A stretch of 64,000 nucleotides of DNA from Fragum whitleyi. Its lineage: Eukaryota; Mollusca; Bivalvia; Cardiida; Cardiidae. Below the pieces are notes generated by a model. That model saw only the letters and a program-made list of their open reading frames with translations. It had not been told where the DNA came from and ran no database searches. How positions within the stretch are numbered: the stretch's first letter is position 1; every line of letters starts with the position of its first letter. Position numbers and translations under genes: made by a program. The stretch covers positions 41,195,225 through 41,259,224 of the forward strand of contig OX411555.1 of assembly GCA_948146395.1 (NCBI GenBank), read 5' to 3'. Shown here one piece after another: positions 10,367 through 22,449 of this stretch.

Positions 10367-12489
10367 TTTTTTAACTCAAACCATTTAAAACAAAAGAAAA
10401 ATCTGATTGATTTACAAGGCACACTGTAACATCACAAAAACTGACAAAAATAATTAAGTTCTTTAATAATATGAACAAACATGGGCCAAATTTAACTTTG
10501 CACACAGTCTCATCAATTTGGCCCAAATTATGATCCATTTGGCCCCAATTTTTTTTCATTTGGCAAAAATGATGGCAACAACTTTTTTCAAGCCAGGGTG
10601 AATCCTGGAATGTATAAAATGCTCACAATGATACAAAGGAGCTGTTATGATATTTTGCTCAAAACTGGTTGATTTTACCTAAGTTTAGAGTAGAAATGTT
10701 ATTAAGGGAGCCTTAGTGGGAGACAAATGATCGTTGTCACAATGACTCTTGTCAAATGTTGGATGAAAGCTGGCCAAGCACTGTGTTCGAACTCCAGACC
10801 CCATGTTTGAACTGCAAAAAGTCCTACACATCGGGGAAAACTAGCTCAGCCTTGACTGGTAGTCAATTTGTTAACTGGTCAGAGGTTCAAACAGTTATGA
10901 TTCAGTCAAGAAAAGGACACCCAGGCTTGCATGCACATATGAACAGGGGGTAACATCATTTATGCCTGTATCCATTCCATGGCGAGAACTCAAAAGTAAG
11001 TGTTTTCAAAGGGAAAATGTCAAAATGTGAAAGCCTGGTTGTATAGGATCTTTAATTCGGGTGTGTGAAATTCCTATGCCCAACGTGTTGGACACGTTTT
11101 TTTCTACCTGTGGACAAGTGCATTTTATCAGGCTACTTATCCAAGGACAAGTAAGTACCACAGCAAATCTTGAACTGGTACTATGATATTTAAGAGATGT
11201 ATCAGCCTAATGTTTGTAGCAAAGGGTAGAAAACATTGTTTTTAATGAAGAAAATACTGAATTCCAGCATTTTATTCTTTAAAAACAATGTTTAATCAAA
11301 TTCTATCTTTTCTCCATTTTTGCAGACAATTTGATTTTGATCCTGGAAAAGTAGAAAATCATCTTTTACTTTTCCAAAGACAAGTTGAGAAAATCTATTT
11401 CCACACCATTGTTTAATTGTTTTCATCTTAAGAAAAGACATTTTTAATATAGATTTGTATAAAGAATTTATTTCATAATCAATAAATGCCATAATAATAT
11501 AAAATATTACAATCATTAAACACATCAGTACTATTTTGAAAGATGCCTAGCAAAATATTGTGTATTAAAATGATCAATAAGACAAAGTAATGAAAGGCCA
11601 GACTTGACTTAAAATAAACTGACAAAAATATTCTTTCAAACACTTATAGATCAAAAACAAGCAGGGCTTTTATTTGACCTGTAAACCAAGGTTTTGACAT
11701 TGAATATCTGTTTTGCACAAGTTGTAAATGTATTGTGGTTTACTGGCCGGTGGCCTTCATACTTTCAACATAAACTTTGATTTTCTTTTTCTTAAGATCC
11801 TAAAAATTCTGAAAAAATCTAAACTGACCCTTACACATTCTCCCAAGGGATTAATTTGACCCCCCTTGAGAGAAATTTCAAAGGGTCAAAATTCAGTTTA
11901 ATCCCTCCAATATATAAGCAAATGCTCATACTGTAAATCTGGGGTGGGTGGGTTTAAGTTTTTAAATTAGTATTATTTGCAATTATCAAATAAGCAAAAT
12001 TAGGTTTATTTCTTAATTTTGTTTAGGAACTATTAAGAACAAGTTTTATCTTTCAAAAATATTCAGAGGTTATTTAACATATTGGAGTACAACACTGGAT
12101 TCTAAATAATAGACTTGTTCTGCAGGGTATGAATCCAGTGAATTCAGTATTGTACTCAAGCAAGTTAAATAACATCTTTATTTCACACCATTCACTGAAA
12201 GTTCCACTAATAAGTATGTCATTTGAGAGAGACAAAAGGAAAAGATCTAAAATTATATGAAAAGGGGTGTCAAATACAAGTCACTATGAACATGATGAAA
12301 TTGAAACAAACAATTGTTCTAAAAATAGGTATCCATGTAAAATGTTTATTTCAAGTGTCAATTTAGTAAGTGTTTACTGATATAATATGTCATTAAGTTG
12401 AATTATCATAAAGCAGATTGTCTACCCGTCATTGCTTTAAATGTACAAATATCAACAAACATTATTGTAAAGTCAAGAACATCAACAAT
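10367..12489. other. Intergenic stretch without recognised gene
   Basis: AT-rich. I see no exon-like open frame with plausible splice sites on either strand. At 11850-11910 there is a short ccccttgag...aaagggtcaaaatt palindromic motif also seen at 19470-19760. Short ORFs here show no recognisable protein. Confidence 0.4.
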
Positions 12490-12764
12490 TTTTATGCCCC
12501 CATATCGAGAGATCAGGGGCATATTGTTTTACTCATGTCTGTCTGTCTCTCCGTCTGTCTGTCCGTCTGTCCGAAAACTTAACCCGAAAACTTAACCTTT
12601 GCCTTTTCTCCAAAAGTATTTGACATACAAAGCTGTACACCAAAGTCAAGGTCATGTGACAAGGTCAAGGTCATGTGACAAGGTCAAGGTCATCTGTCAA
12701 GGTCAAACTTAAAAAAAAATTGCTGTTCCGGGGGCATTCGTGTTTCACAAACACATCTTGTTTT
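12490..12764. mobile_element. Compact pearl-like element (GCCCCCATATCGAGAGATC subfamily)
   Basis: Complete short copy: hairpin, CTGT/CCGT run (12537-12570), ccgaaaacttaacc, three aaggtcatgtgacaaggtc phrases, ending ggcattcgtgtttcacaaacacatcttgttt. Confidence 0.75.
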
Positions 12765-13973
12765 TTCTCATTGTCATTTGAATTCTTCTTTATCTAGCAA
12801 AGTAATTATAATGTAACAAATGTAGATATCAACAGAGGGTTTGATACATTTAAAAAAGTCGCAAAAAGTGGCAAAATTTGGGACTGCAGACCCACTTTCA
12901 TCGTACAGTATAGCTTGCCTCATTTTCATCTTCCAATATAGCTTGCCTCGTTTTTGGAAAAAGATCTGATTGCAATAGCCTTGTTCTGGTCGTACAATAT
13001 GGATCTTGATATTTCACTCTCATGTGATTCAAAATAAGCAATGTCATTGGTCATAATTGTTTAGGTATGAAATAAACACCCTTATCCTACAATTTCAGAT
13101 ATTGGTTCTTACAAATTGTCAATTTTCAATACATTTCATCCAGTTAGGCTCAATATCAATAAGGTAAATGGCAAACAATATAGACTAAGATCAGACTACA
13201 TATTCCTACAGGCTAGTCTTATTCTATAGTGTCTTCCAAAGCTCTGTATAAAACATGAATATGTTGTGAGCAGTATGAGAAGGGACGTCATTTCTCTAAC
13301 AGCTCTGAAGACCCCAAATTACTGTACTCTTTTTTACATTTTTCCGTTACTACATCCTGGTTATGCCTCAATAGTAACTAGAGGACCGCCTATGGGTGCC
13401 TAGGTTACGCTGGTGGGTGCAGGATAGTGGATAAATAATCAAAGTCAAGGTGGAAAATTCAAAAGAGACACCCATTTCACTGCTGGATCTCCAAGTAGGA
13501 AAAAAACGCAAAGGGAAATAACTCAAAAATAAAGCTAGGTAGTGTCAATTCTTGTGCACTGCACTCTGTAAGCTTGAGAGGAAAATAACTGCAAAGTTTC
13601 AAGGCAATCAGATAAAAAGTGACAGAGTTAAGCTCCAGACAAAGAAGTGGAAACCACCTTAACGCTCTTGGTGATCATATAATATGTTCCATCTTTTGAT
13701 GGGTATATAATAATTGCATATTTTGCACAAATTGTATCTAGAGTTATCCTTTTTGATATAACATGCTACTTTTTATTGTAAACATTTGTGTAAAGTTTCA
13801 AGTGAATGCCTTCAGTTTTACTAGAGATATCACAAACTGTCTATTTTAGCATGACCAAGACAACACAAAGGCTATAGCAAAACCTTGGGTTTTCATCAAA
13901 AACAGCTGAGCTAAAAGGTCTATGAATCTGTTTGATATAGAAATGACTAAAAAAGTTATAAAATCTTTAAATA

Positions 13974-14168
13974 TCATTTTAGATTATTAAGATATTGCTT
14001 AAGCCTTTTGCCCAAATCTGGTAATGATTTAATTCCGTTTTCAGCACAGGTTGCAACACACGACTCCATTTCAGTCTTTAACACAGCTTGTTCGGCGGGT
14101 GATAAATTTGGCGTCATTTTGTCTCTGGCTTTGTCTTGACAATCCATAGCACACCTTTGTAGTCGTCT
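13974..14168 (-). CDS. FAM136A: FAM136A exon 3 (last)
   Basis: The acceptor (ctctattttcag on the minus strand) is at 14169-14170. It encodes RRLQRCAMDCQDKARDKM... with CX3C pairs 81/85 and 112/116, and a lysine-rich end NNLK before TGA (13976-13974). Confidence 0.9.
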   Translation of the reverse strand, partial: RRLQRCAMDCQDKARDKMTPNLSPAEQAVLKTEMESCVATCAENGIKSLPDLGKRLKQYLNNLK

Positions 14169-17100
14169 CTGAAAATAGAGAATAATGTGTTAGTCTCTAA
14201 AAATAACACTGTTATCTGGTCAAGGTTGGGAGAATTTATCATGACGAGGCTTTGCCTCGTCATGATAAATTCTCACAGCCGAGACCTAATAACATTCATT
14301 GATATTTTAAGACACTAACATGTTATTCTATTTATCATGCAATCATTTTTCAGTGCTTGAGTATGATAAACCCTTAAAAATCAAAGAAATTCAGGTGAAA
14401 GTGTATGCAAATTGTTTCTAAAAATAGACTGCCTGATATCATGTTGTTATCAGACAGGTGATATTGCATGCTAAAAGTAAATACATGTACAGGGCTCCAG
14501 ATGAGAGGGAGAGATGAAAATCTTTATCTTTAACAGTAAAATGTGAATTAACCCTTGTCATGCTGAATAAATTTTGGCAAGGAATTGTCATCAAAATCAA
14601 AAGGCAAGAAGCACTGAAAGTACCAACGAGTAGGTCATTTTTTATTTGAAAAACTTAATCTATTGACAATTCCGGTTTGAAAGTGAGAAACAGGTGGTGT
14701 AGACTTACATCAGACTGCACATATGTGCAGGCTTATGTTTGTCTATAGCACCTACCAAAGCAGGAATATTTCAGGTTCAGCATGACAAGGGTTAAGCAAC
14801 CACTTACGGGACTCTCAAAAAGCTGTCATTAAAGAGAATGGTCGCTTAGTACATGGTTTTTTTTAAAATTTGAACGAAAGTTTTCATTGAATATTTCAGT
14901 TATTGCGAATTTCTCAATAATCCCATGTTGTTAAAACTCATTCGAATTGTCTAATTGATATGATTCTAATGAGTTTAACAATATAAGATTCATTTACAAT
15001 AATTTCCGACCAATAAATTCTACTTTTTAAAGTATTTTCATTTAAAAGGGGGGAATTTGAAAACAGTCATTTAATATTTATGGTCCCTTAATAGACATGG
15101 TCTCTCGAGCAAGGTTGACTGTATATCGCATCTAAACCTATGGTTGTAGAAACTAATTGGAAATATCTTGATGAAACCCTTTTAATCATTACCAATATCA
15201 TAAAATTTGACAGAATTCAATTGGTCTTTTCTTAATTTAAAAACAGTTCACTTCCTCTATTTGGAGCTCTGTAATACTATGTAACTACAAATGAATATAG
15301 TTATTCAATGCCCTAACAGTCAGATATAAGACTAGTCCAATTTAAAAGGGGCTTCACATAACAATATCAAACAAGAGGGCCTGAGTTTAGTCTGATATTT
15401 CAGGAACTTTATGGCTTTAAAAAGAATGTGTAAAATGTGTTTCATGAGAATATGACTTGTAGACTTGGTCTGGTAGATGAGATGCACTAGGGGAAATTCC
15501 ATATGGCCCCTTTTCTCTTGATTTTCAACAGTTCATCCCCCATTTTTGAAAGCCACCATCCTTATGATCCTATGGTTATCCTGAGAAAGTTTTAAAAGAA
15601 TCCAAAAATATTTATTGACATTATAGCATAAACATGATTGCACTAAGGGAAATTCCATTAGGTCTTTTTTCCATTATTTTAAACACATTGTCTACATTTT
15701 CTACAGTGACTATCCTTATGACTCTATGATTACCTTGTGAAAGTGTCATGAGAATGCATTTATATTTGTGGACTTTATTGTGTAAACAACATTGTATCAG
15801 TGAAATTCCATCAGGCGGCTTTACCTTTGATTTCCAGAGGATAATCCCCACTGTCAAAGTGACAGTAGCAAAGATCCTTATGACCCTACAATCATCCTGT
15901 AAAAGTTTCAAATGAATCTGATAATACATGAATATGTTTGTGTGGACTTAAGTGATTTTTCAGTCAACCCTTTTCCATTATTTCAAACAAATTTTCCACA
16001 TTTTCTACAGCAACTATCCTAATGACCCTATGATCACCTTGTGAAAGTATCATAAGAATCCATTTATATTTGTGGACTTGATCACATAAACAAAATTGCA
16101 CTAAGTAAAATTCCATAAGGCCTTTTTTCCCATGATTTTAAACAGAACATCCTTCATTTTCAATAGCAACAATAAAAGTTTTAGAAGAATCTTAATATAT
16201 TTTGCGGACTTAGTCCCCTAAACAAGATTACATTTAGTTGTGACAATCCTAATGGCCCTCCATTTGAAGAATCAAGATTAGTCTTCCTCTTCTTCTATGC
16301 CCAGGTTGAGTTGCCAATAACCAGCTGGCCCACATGGAAACGATTGATAAACAAATAGCCTGTTTTACTGCATTTCACATAATTTGCATGATTAAAAGAT
16401 TTTCGGGCTTTAAAGTCTGACTGGGGTATAAACAATTTAAACTTAATTGAAGAATGCTTGAAACTGTATCAAATCCATGCCTGAATTTAAGTAATTAAGA
16501 TTTTATCCAGTTATAGGTCAAATTCTCCTTTCATTTTGATATAATATTACCAGAGACCCATTTAAGGGGGGATTTTTAAGCCAGTCTAAAATCTTTATTT
16601 CTCAATGAAACCCCATGTTGTAGGTACTTATTTGAATCATCTTGATGAGCTGATTCAAATGAGTACCAACAATATAGAGTTTATGTCATACCTATAAAAA
16701 TACTTTGATCTAAAATCCAAAGCACCCCCTCTATGTATTGAGGGGTCAGTGCAACACTATTGTAAGTGCTTATATATTTATAAGCACTTACAATAGTATT
16801 GCGCTGACTCCTAAGTATAGCTCTGAAATACTTTGATCTATGAACCAAAACACACCCTCTATCTATAGCTCTGATTATACAAATTTGTCATCTCAATTTT
16901 ACCTCAAAATTCTCTACTTCTCCCTGGATGAATTCCTGAGCTGATTCCAGTTTAGAGCTACAGTTTTTTATACATCGCTGAACATCATCTATGGACCCTT
17001 TTCTGTCATCACAACACTTTGCACTGCACTGGTACATTTCTTTCTGATAAATGAGAAATTAGGCAATAACCTGACAATTCCAAGATAGTGCTAGTTATCA

Positions 17101-20100
17101 GAAACAGGTTTTTTTGATATGTGACCAGTCAAGTAAATCAAAGTACTGAAAGTACTGATTAGTTGGAATGCGTTCAAGAGACGGTGACCTCAAGCCACTA
17201 ACGAAGCTCACGCGTCCCGCCCACCACAGGTGATCACATAATACGTCTCATCTTTTGACGGGCGTATATAATAAATCAATGTATTTCAACAATGAGAGAC
17301 GCTTAAAGCCCTGATTCGCTATACAGGCATGCAACTGATAGAAGAAAAATGATAACAAGAGGCCCAAAATGGTCCTAAACCGCTGTCCTTACTCCGATTT
17401 GACCAGTGGATCTCATCCAAGAAACTTTCTGGCAAAGTTTCTTTCAAATTTGCCTAATTGAAAGGAAATATAATTCGAAGAATAAACAGTGATAATAGAC
17501 CCTGCCCACCCACTATTTACAGAGGAGACTCAAAATTAGCCCTGCCCTGCCACGCCCATATTCAAGGGCTAATCAAAACTTTGCAAACAAATTTTAAAGA
17601 TTGTTTCCAAAGAGACGTTCTGGTAAAGTTTCATTGAAATCGGCCAAGTGCTTCAGAAGGAGATGTCGTTTAAAGGTCCTGGGCTTAAATAAGTCCCGCC
17701 CTGCCAAACCAATATTTATGGACCAACCCAAACAAAATTTCGTGAACAATTTGCCAAAAGCGATACCCAAGGAACATTCTGGTAAAGTTTCACAGACATT
17801 GGCCCAGTGGTTCAGGAGGAGATTTCATTCAAAGAATATTGGGTCAGAATTAGGCCCGCCCTGCTACGTCAATGACCCCGAAACAAAAGGGTATTTCTTT
17901 GGGTCAGTGGCAATATTTGTGTAAAGTTTCGTTATTGCTGGTCAATTGCTTCTTCGTTTAGCTAGCGGAAAGTATGTGCTCCTCTACTTCTTAGTTGGGG
18001 GTATAGTTAATAACATCGTAAAATTGATAAGTGAACGATTTTGGAATGATTAAGGAATGATGTCGAATGAGTGAGCGGAGCGAGTTTTGAGTGAAATTTA
18101 AGAAAGGAAACCCAATGTCGCTTATTTTGTTCAGGATGAACAAAATTAGCGATATGTAAAACCTCCATTTAATAAAAAATACATGAGAGTTCCACCAATA
18201 GCTTTATAATTCGCCAAGAACCAATCAGACGCTTTAAATTTCAATTATGTTAGTGAAATTGCGATTTGGTTCTAAAATGCTTTATTCATTGTGAATATAC
18301 AAGTTGAAAACAAGTTGAAATACTAGGTCTGTTTCAAATGGCAAGTTATTTTAGTGATAGAATGCTATTGGGCAAAGATATTCATATGCAATATGACGGA
18401 AAACAAACGACAATATGTTGCAAAAATATTTATTAACTTTAAAAGTGTATCTTCACTTTAAGAAAAACTTAAGATTTTTATTTCGTAACTGTAGACAGAA
18501 ATATACAATATAACAATTTGTCATAAATTAAATGTGTGATAAGGTCGTTCAGAAAGAGAAACTATACCTTTAAAAGAAGCTTTAACACAATTCTACGAAA
18601 ATAGGTCGCGACATTACTAAATAAGCAGATCACGTGATTGGCATGTGCTATGTCCACAATACTGAGAAACCTGATCGCGACATTGCCAAATAAGTAGATC
18701 ACGTGATTTGCTAGTGCTATTTTCAATAGCTGACCTTATTTGCGTTGACTTATCACATGATTTCCAAATATAGTAATGTAAACATCTGATACTAGTAAAT
18801 TCGTACGCAAATTTCAATAAATATCGTTAAATCATGAATTAGCGTGTTAATAATATACATGAATTGATAGTTGTGTGATTGTACAGGATAATTTCCTTTT
18901 GATGAAATGAACTGTATGTCTATGTCAAGTTGAGATATACAAAATAGGCCGAAGTGTATTCACATCCTGTTCACGTGATGTGTGTTCTCAAAAAACCCGA
19001 AATGAATTTATCTTGGGTTCATTTTGCGGTTTTGTTAAATCTAAGTTGGAATTGCTCCGCATTCCAACTTAAAAAGGGACCATCTGGTAACTGCTTAAAG
19101 TTTAGACCCTTGTCAGGCTGCGGGGATTGCGCAGACAGACTAAGGTCAAAAACTTTTCCCACTTTATCAATTTTCTGAATCTAGAATTATCAATCTACCC
19201 TCATGTGAAAGAACTTGAAGTGTGACCTCTGGTTGGCCTCTTCTATAAACATTCTCTTTTTCAAGTATTCATTTTATGAAATTCCCAGATGGTCCCTTTT
19301 CGTGTGACAGGTCACATGTAAATATGACTCGTCTGCCAAAATGGGACCATCTGAGAAGTGTGAAAAGTATTACCCTCTGCGGTGGATCCAGGGTTTCTGT
19401 AAAAGGGGTTCAAAGATATACAAATAGGAACAGAGGTAGGAGGGCTTGTGTTAGTGTTTGATATAGGGGAGTCATTGACCCCTAACTTGAGAAATTCTGG
19501 GGGTCAAATCTGAATTTAAAGGGGTCAAAAAGACAGAAAAAGCAAATTAAAAGTAGAATTTTGCATATTTAAGAGTCACTTTTTCTGCTTCTTGTAATGA
19601 TATGAAATAATTAATTTATTGCACTTTACATAGTAATTTGTGAGAATCTTAGGTATAAAACCATGTTTTTACCCCTAGTAATTCCTCTCAAGGGGGTCAA
19701 AATGACCCCCTTGGGTGAAATTTCTAGGGGTCAAATTAAGATATTATCAGATTGGGGGTTGAAACCCGGGTTTAAGGGTCAAACAAGAGCCCTGGGTAGG
19801 AGGGTGTTTTCCAAGGAGTAGGAACACAACCCTACCAGTACAAAACCCTACCAGTACAAAACCCCATCAGCAGGGATAATTCTGGCTCAGAATGGCATGT
19901 GCAAATATATCTCATTTAAGCTGAATCTGCTTTTTACGTGCCTGTGATTTTATGATTGAGAAAACATTGTGAAAAAAGGAGAAATTGCTTCTGAAAAGCA
20001 ATTTCTGCTTTTTCCACACTATTTTCTACCCTACTGAATGGTTATTTTTCAAATTAAATCCACTTTAAATTTTCGTCTGCAAAACCTTTGAATTTGGACA

Positions 20101-22449
20101 GGTCCAAAATTTTGTAAAACAGGAAAGTGTTAACATGAGACAGTTGTAACTGCCTATCTGATTATAGGCAATTACAACTGTTTTGTGCTGAGCCAACAAA
20201 ATCTGTCACTAAATCACATGTTGCTTTGAGACTTTTCTCTCATTAAGCTAATTTCAATGAGATTTCTTGCAGTAAATGAGAGAATCTCTCAATATCTAAC
20301 ATAAAAGTAATCCCTGCATCAGGAATATATTGATGGGATATTGTCCTGGTTGGGTTTTGTCCTGGTAGGATTTTGTCCTACACTTATTTCCCTAGTATGA
20401 CACAATTTTCACTAAAGTTTTGCATGAAAATTAAATACATTTACATGTAATTGGGTCACAGAGGGGGGTTCAAATAATACCCTCAAACCCCTTCTTGGTC
20501 AGCCACTGAACCCTGGACATATATGAATGGGCTTTATGCAGGCTGACTAGGGTAAAAAGTTTTGGCTTTCTGCATTCTTTTGTATCTAGAATAATCATTA
20601 CACAATCTGGGTAATTTTTGGACAACCCTCGTATATACACAATGATTTGACTGTTACCGGTATATGTTCTAGGCAATGTAAACATCAATGGATAATCAAA
20701 ACTTTGTACCACATTTCTCCTCACAAATGCTCTTGGGAGCCATACTTAACATGATAATTTGGTCAGAATAATTGCCTTGATGAAATCTCTAAGGAATTTG
20801 AAATTGGGTCTACTGGGATCAAAAACTAAGTCACTGGGTCAAATCTAAGAAAAACCTTGTATGCACTCTAGAGCCAACATTTTTCGCCTGATCAACCAGA
20901 AATTAGGCCATAACGGATGTCTTGGTCAAATCTCAAACAATTTCTAAATTTGGTCAACTGGGGTCAAAACCTAGGTCACAAGGTCAAATCTTAAGAAAAC
21001 CCTCTTGTATGCATTCTAGAGGCACCATTTTTTTCCACACCAAATTTTAACCAATCATAAATTAGGTCAGCATGATTGTCTTGATGAAATCCCGAATGAG
21101 TTTAAAATTGGGTCAACTGGGGTCAAGTTATGGCCAATGTAAAAGCTTTCATTTTTTAGATATTTGACCTTAAAATATGACCTTGACTGATGATCCAACA
21201 GAAAGCTCTTGTCACAAGCATTCAACATGTGAAATATGAAGGCTCTTTCACTTACCATTAACAGTTATAGCAAATGTTTGCAAGGGGGGGGGGGGGCAGA
21301 CAATTGATTGATTGAATGGAGTTTAACGCCCCTTTCAATATTATTTCAGTTATATCGCAGCGGTCGGAGCACCTAACAATGGATTCCTGGTATTTCTTTC
21401 AACTGTACTACCATTACATCCTTTCCTAGCCTCCGACTGCTATCTCACATAGGTTTACGATTATCTACCCATTGGTGAGAGACAAACGTCGGAAAGGATA
21501 TTTGCCGCCACCGGGGATCGAACCCACTACTTCCAGATTGGAAGTCTTATGCCTAACCAACAGGGGGCAGACAAACCAACAAACAGAAGGAGAAAAAACT
21601 ATGTTCCCTAGCTATTGATGCAGAGACATAAAAAGATTTGTTCTCCTTTCTTTACCCTTCAATTTCAGATTTATCATTTAGATTATTATTTAGAGATAAT
21701 TAAATCTTTTACATTAGGGAAGATTCTGTAATATCTGTATCTGTATTTAGTATGTCCCAGATCAAACTTCTGGTTTTAACATGACAGAGGGGGTGCTAAT
21801 TGTACCCATGGAAAAACAGTTTCAGTCATATGACCCAGTGCTTGATTATAGTTTAGAGGGTCGAAATTGGTTTTTCTTTTGTCAACACTCAATTTAACAT
21901 GAGCATGAGCCTTGAAATAAATTGTGTGTGACAATTTAATTTGGAGGAATTTGGTTGGTGATTTGTGAGTGCGTATAATTCAGTTCTGTTAACAATTACT
22001 GCTATTAGTCTGTAAACAACTACTGCGCTATCATTTTTCAATTAGCAAAATATAAAGATGTTTGTAGCTGACAGAATTTGACCTTGGAATCCAGATCTAT
22101 TTCTCATGATGCAACCAACTATATAGTTGAAATAACAACAATCAAATGGCATAAATATGATACTAACCCAACGTTTGGACGTAGAAACCGGAGGGGAACT
22201 TAAAAGTTTACTGTCATACTGTGCTTGTATTTAAAAACTTGTAATCACATTGTCCGAAATACCGGTTGCATCCGAATAATGAATGATTGCCAGGTTTCAT
22301 GTAAGACAATGGAAAACCTATAAAATGTCAATTTCCGTTATTACTTATGTACACTTCTGTTCTACCTGTAACTTTCGAATGTATTCTTTGTCAATGTCTG
22401 TAAAGACTTTGGTATTTTCATCCTGCATACGTTTCAAGGCGGCGTCCAT
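13974..22449 (-). CDS. FAM136A: FAM136A, mitochondrial twin-CX3C-type protein, three exons
   Basis: Exons 22449-22366 (28 codons), 17043-16903 (47 codons) and 14168-13974 (64 codons plus TGA) are all phase 0 with GT-AG borders and join to 139 aa. Vertebrate FAM136A is about 138 aa. Four CX3C motifs are visible at residues 34/38, 52/56, 81/85 and 112/116, with an extra Cys39. This is the family's hallmark and is expected to form disulfide-linked helical hairpins. The family sits in the mitochondrial intermembrane space; its molecular role is not settled. An open frame continues upstream of Met1, but the family begins at this Met. A TTTATT (AATAAA on the minus strand) at 13772-13777 may be the poly(A) signal. 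The gene is divergent to DYNC2I2, and its introns are filled with repeats. Confidence 0.9.
14225..14281. repeat. Near-perfect hairpin (family E core)
   Basis: gagaatttatcatgacgagg, then a short loop, then its reverse complement, with flanks ggttggg and ctcacag. It lies immediately upstream of FAM136A exon 3 in gene orientation. Confidence 0.7.
14548..14794. repeat. Palindromic MITE, family H
   Basis: Ends taacccttgtcatgctgaa and ttcagcatgacaagggtta. Reversed interior relative to the copy at 5057. Confidence 0.75.
15370..16260. repeat. Array of diverged about 155-bp units, pearl-like core of a different subfamily
   Basis: Opens aacaagagggcctga, the reverse complement of the usual pearl-like right end. 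At least four units follow, with phrases gcactaagggaaattccat, atccttatgaccctatgatcacc and aagaatccatttatatttgtgg. No hairpin or CCGT end is visible, so it is probably truncated. Confidence 0.5.
16740..16813. repeat. Palindromic MITE, family A (about 75 bp)
   Basis: Two arms meet head to head: ggtcagtgcaacactattgt, aagtgcttatatatttataagcactt and acaatagtattgcgctgac. Copies: 37262-37332, 44552-44617 and 47784-47862. Confidence 0.8.
16903..17043 (-). CDS. FAM136A: FAM136A exon 2
   Basis: Acceptor AG at 17045-17044, donor GTAAAA at 16902-16897 (minus strand). The 47 codons start KEMYQCSAKCCDD and include CIKNC, giving CX3C pairs 34/38 and 52/56. Confidence 0.9.
17357..17955 (-). mobile_element. 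Pearl-like fragment, reverse orientation
   Basis: Starts aacaagaggcccaaaatggtcc and carries four units with ttctggtaaagtttcattgaaatc and cctgccacgcccata. These are the reverse complement of the 2972, 9178 and 50972 elements. The hairpin/CCGT end is missing. Confidence 0.6.
18003..18190. repeat. Family F fragment with central hairpin
   Basis: Starts aacatcgtaaaattgataagtgaacgattttggaatgatt (terminus of the 54879 and 61088 copies). Contains tgagtgagcggagcgag, and the hairpin cgcttattttgttcaggatgaacaaaattagcg near 18120-18150. Confidence 0.5.
18600..18735. repeat. Two direct copies of a 65-70-bp unit with CACGTGAT
   Basis: The phrase tcgcgacattnctaaataagnagatcacgtgatt occurs at 18606 and 18672. 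A related gttcacgtgatgtgtg lies at 18971. It is in FAM136A intron 1. Confidence 0.6.
19470..19765. repeat. GGGGTCAAA/TTTGACCCC palindromic element
   Basis: Starts gacccctaacttgagaaattctgggggtcaaat and ends tgacccccttgggtgaaatttctaggggtcaaatt, an imperfect inverted pair about 290 bp apart. A shorter relative is at 11850. Confidence 0.5.
19912..20130. repeat. Palindromic MITE, family I
   Basis: Contains aggagaaattgcttctgaaaagcaatttctgctttt and ends caggtccaaaattttgtaaaacaggaaag. Matches 40249-40470 and 52850-53072. Confidence 0.6.
20135..20202. repeat. Palindromic MITE, family B
   Basis: Arms acagttgtaactgcctat and ataggcaattacaactgttt, then gtgctgagcca. Best copy at 29069-29143; related hairpins abut the exon 6 copies of DYNC2I2. 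Confidence 0.7.
20750..21270. repeat. Three diverged about 165-bp tandem units
   Basis: Recurring phrases ttgtcttgatgaaatct, aaattgggtcaactggggtcaa, aaggtcaaatct and cttgtatgcactctagag. The period resembles pearl-like cores, but I see no hairpin or CCGT end. Confidence 0.5.
21303..21562 (-). mobile_element. tRNA-derived SINE, copy 2
   Basis: Target duplication GGGGGCAGACA at 21292-21302 and 21563-21573. It reads on the minus strand: tRNA-like head with B box ggttcgatcccc, conserved body, and (caat)n tail at the left. Lies in FAM136A intron 1. Confidence 0.85.
21600..22365. other. FAM136A intron 1 sequence without recognised element
   Basis: AT-rich and without coding potential. It includes the donor-proximal part of the intron. 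Confidence 0.4.
22366..22449 (-). CDS. FAM136A: FAM136A exon 1 with start codon
   Basis: ATG at 22449-22447. The 28 codons end ...KEYIRKLQ before the donor GTAGAA. This acidic/basic N-terminal helix precedes the first CX3C, as in the vertebrate protein. Confidence 0.87.

Noticed and set aside
17601..17924. 107-aa ORF with repeated 'GKVSLKSAKCF'-like peptide
   Set aside because: Translation of pearl-like core units, not a gene.
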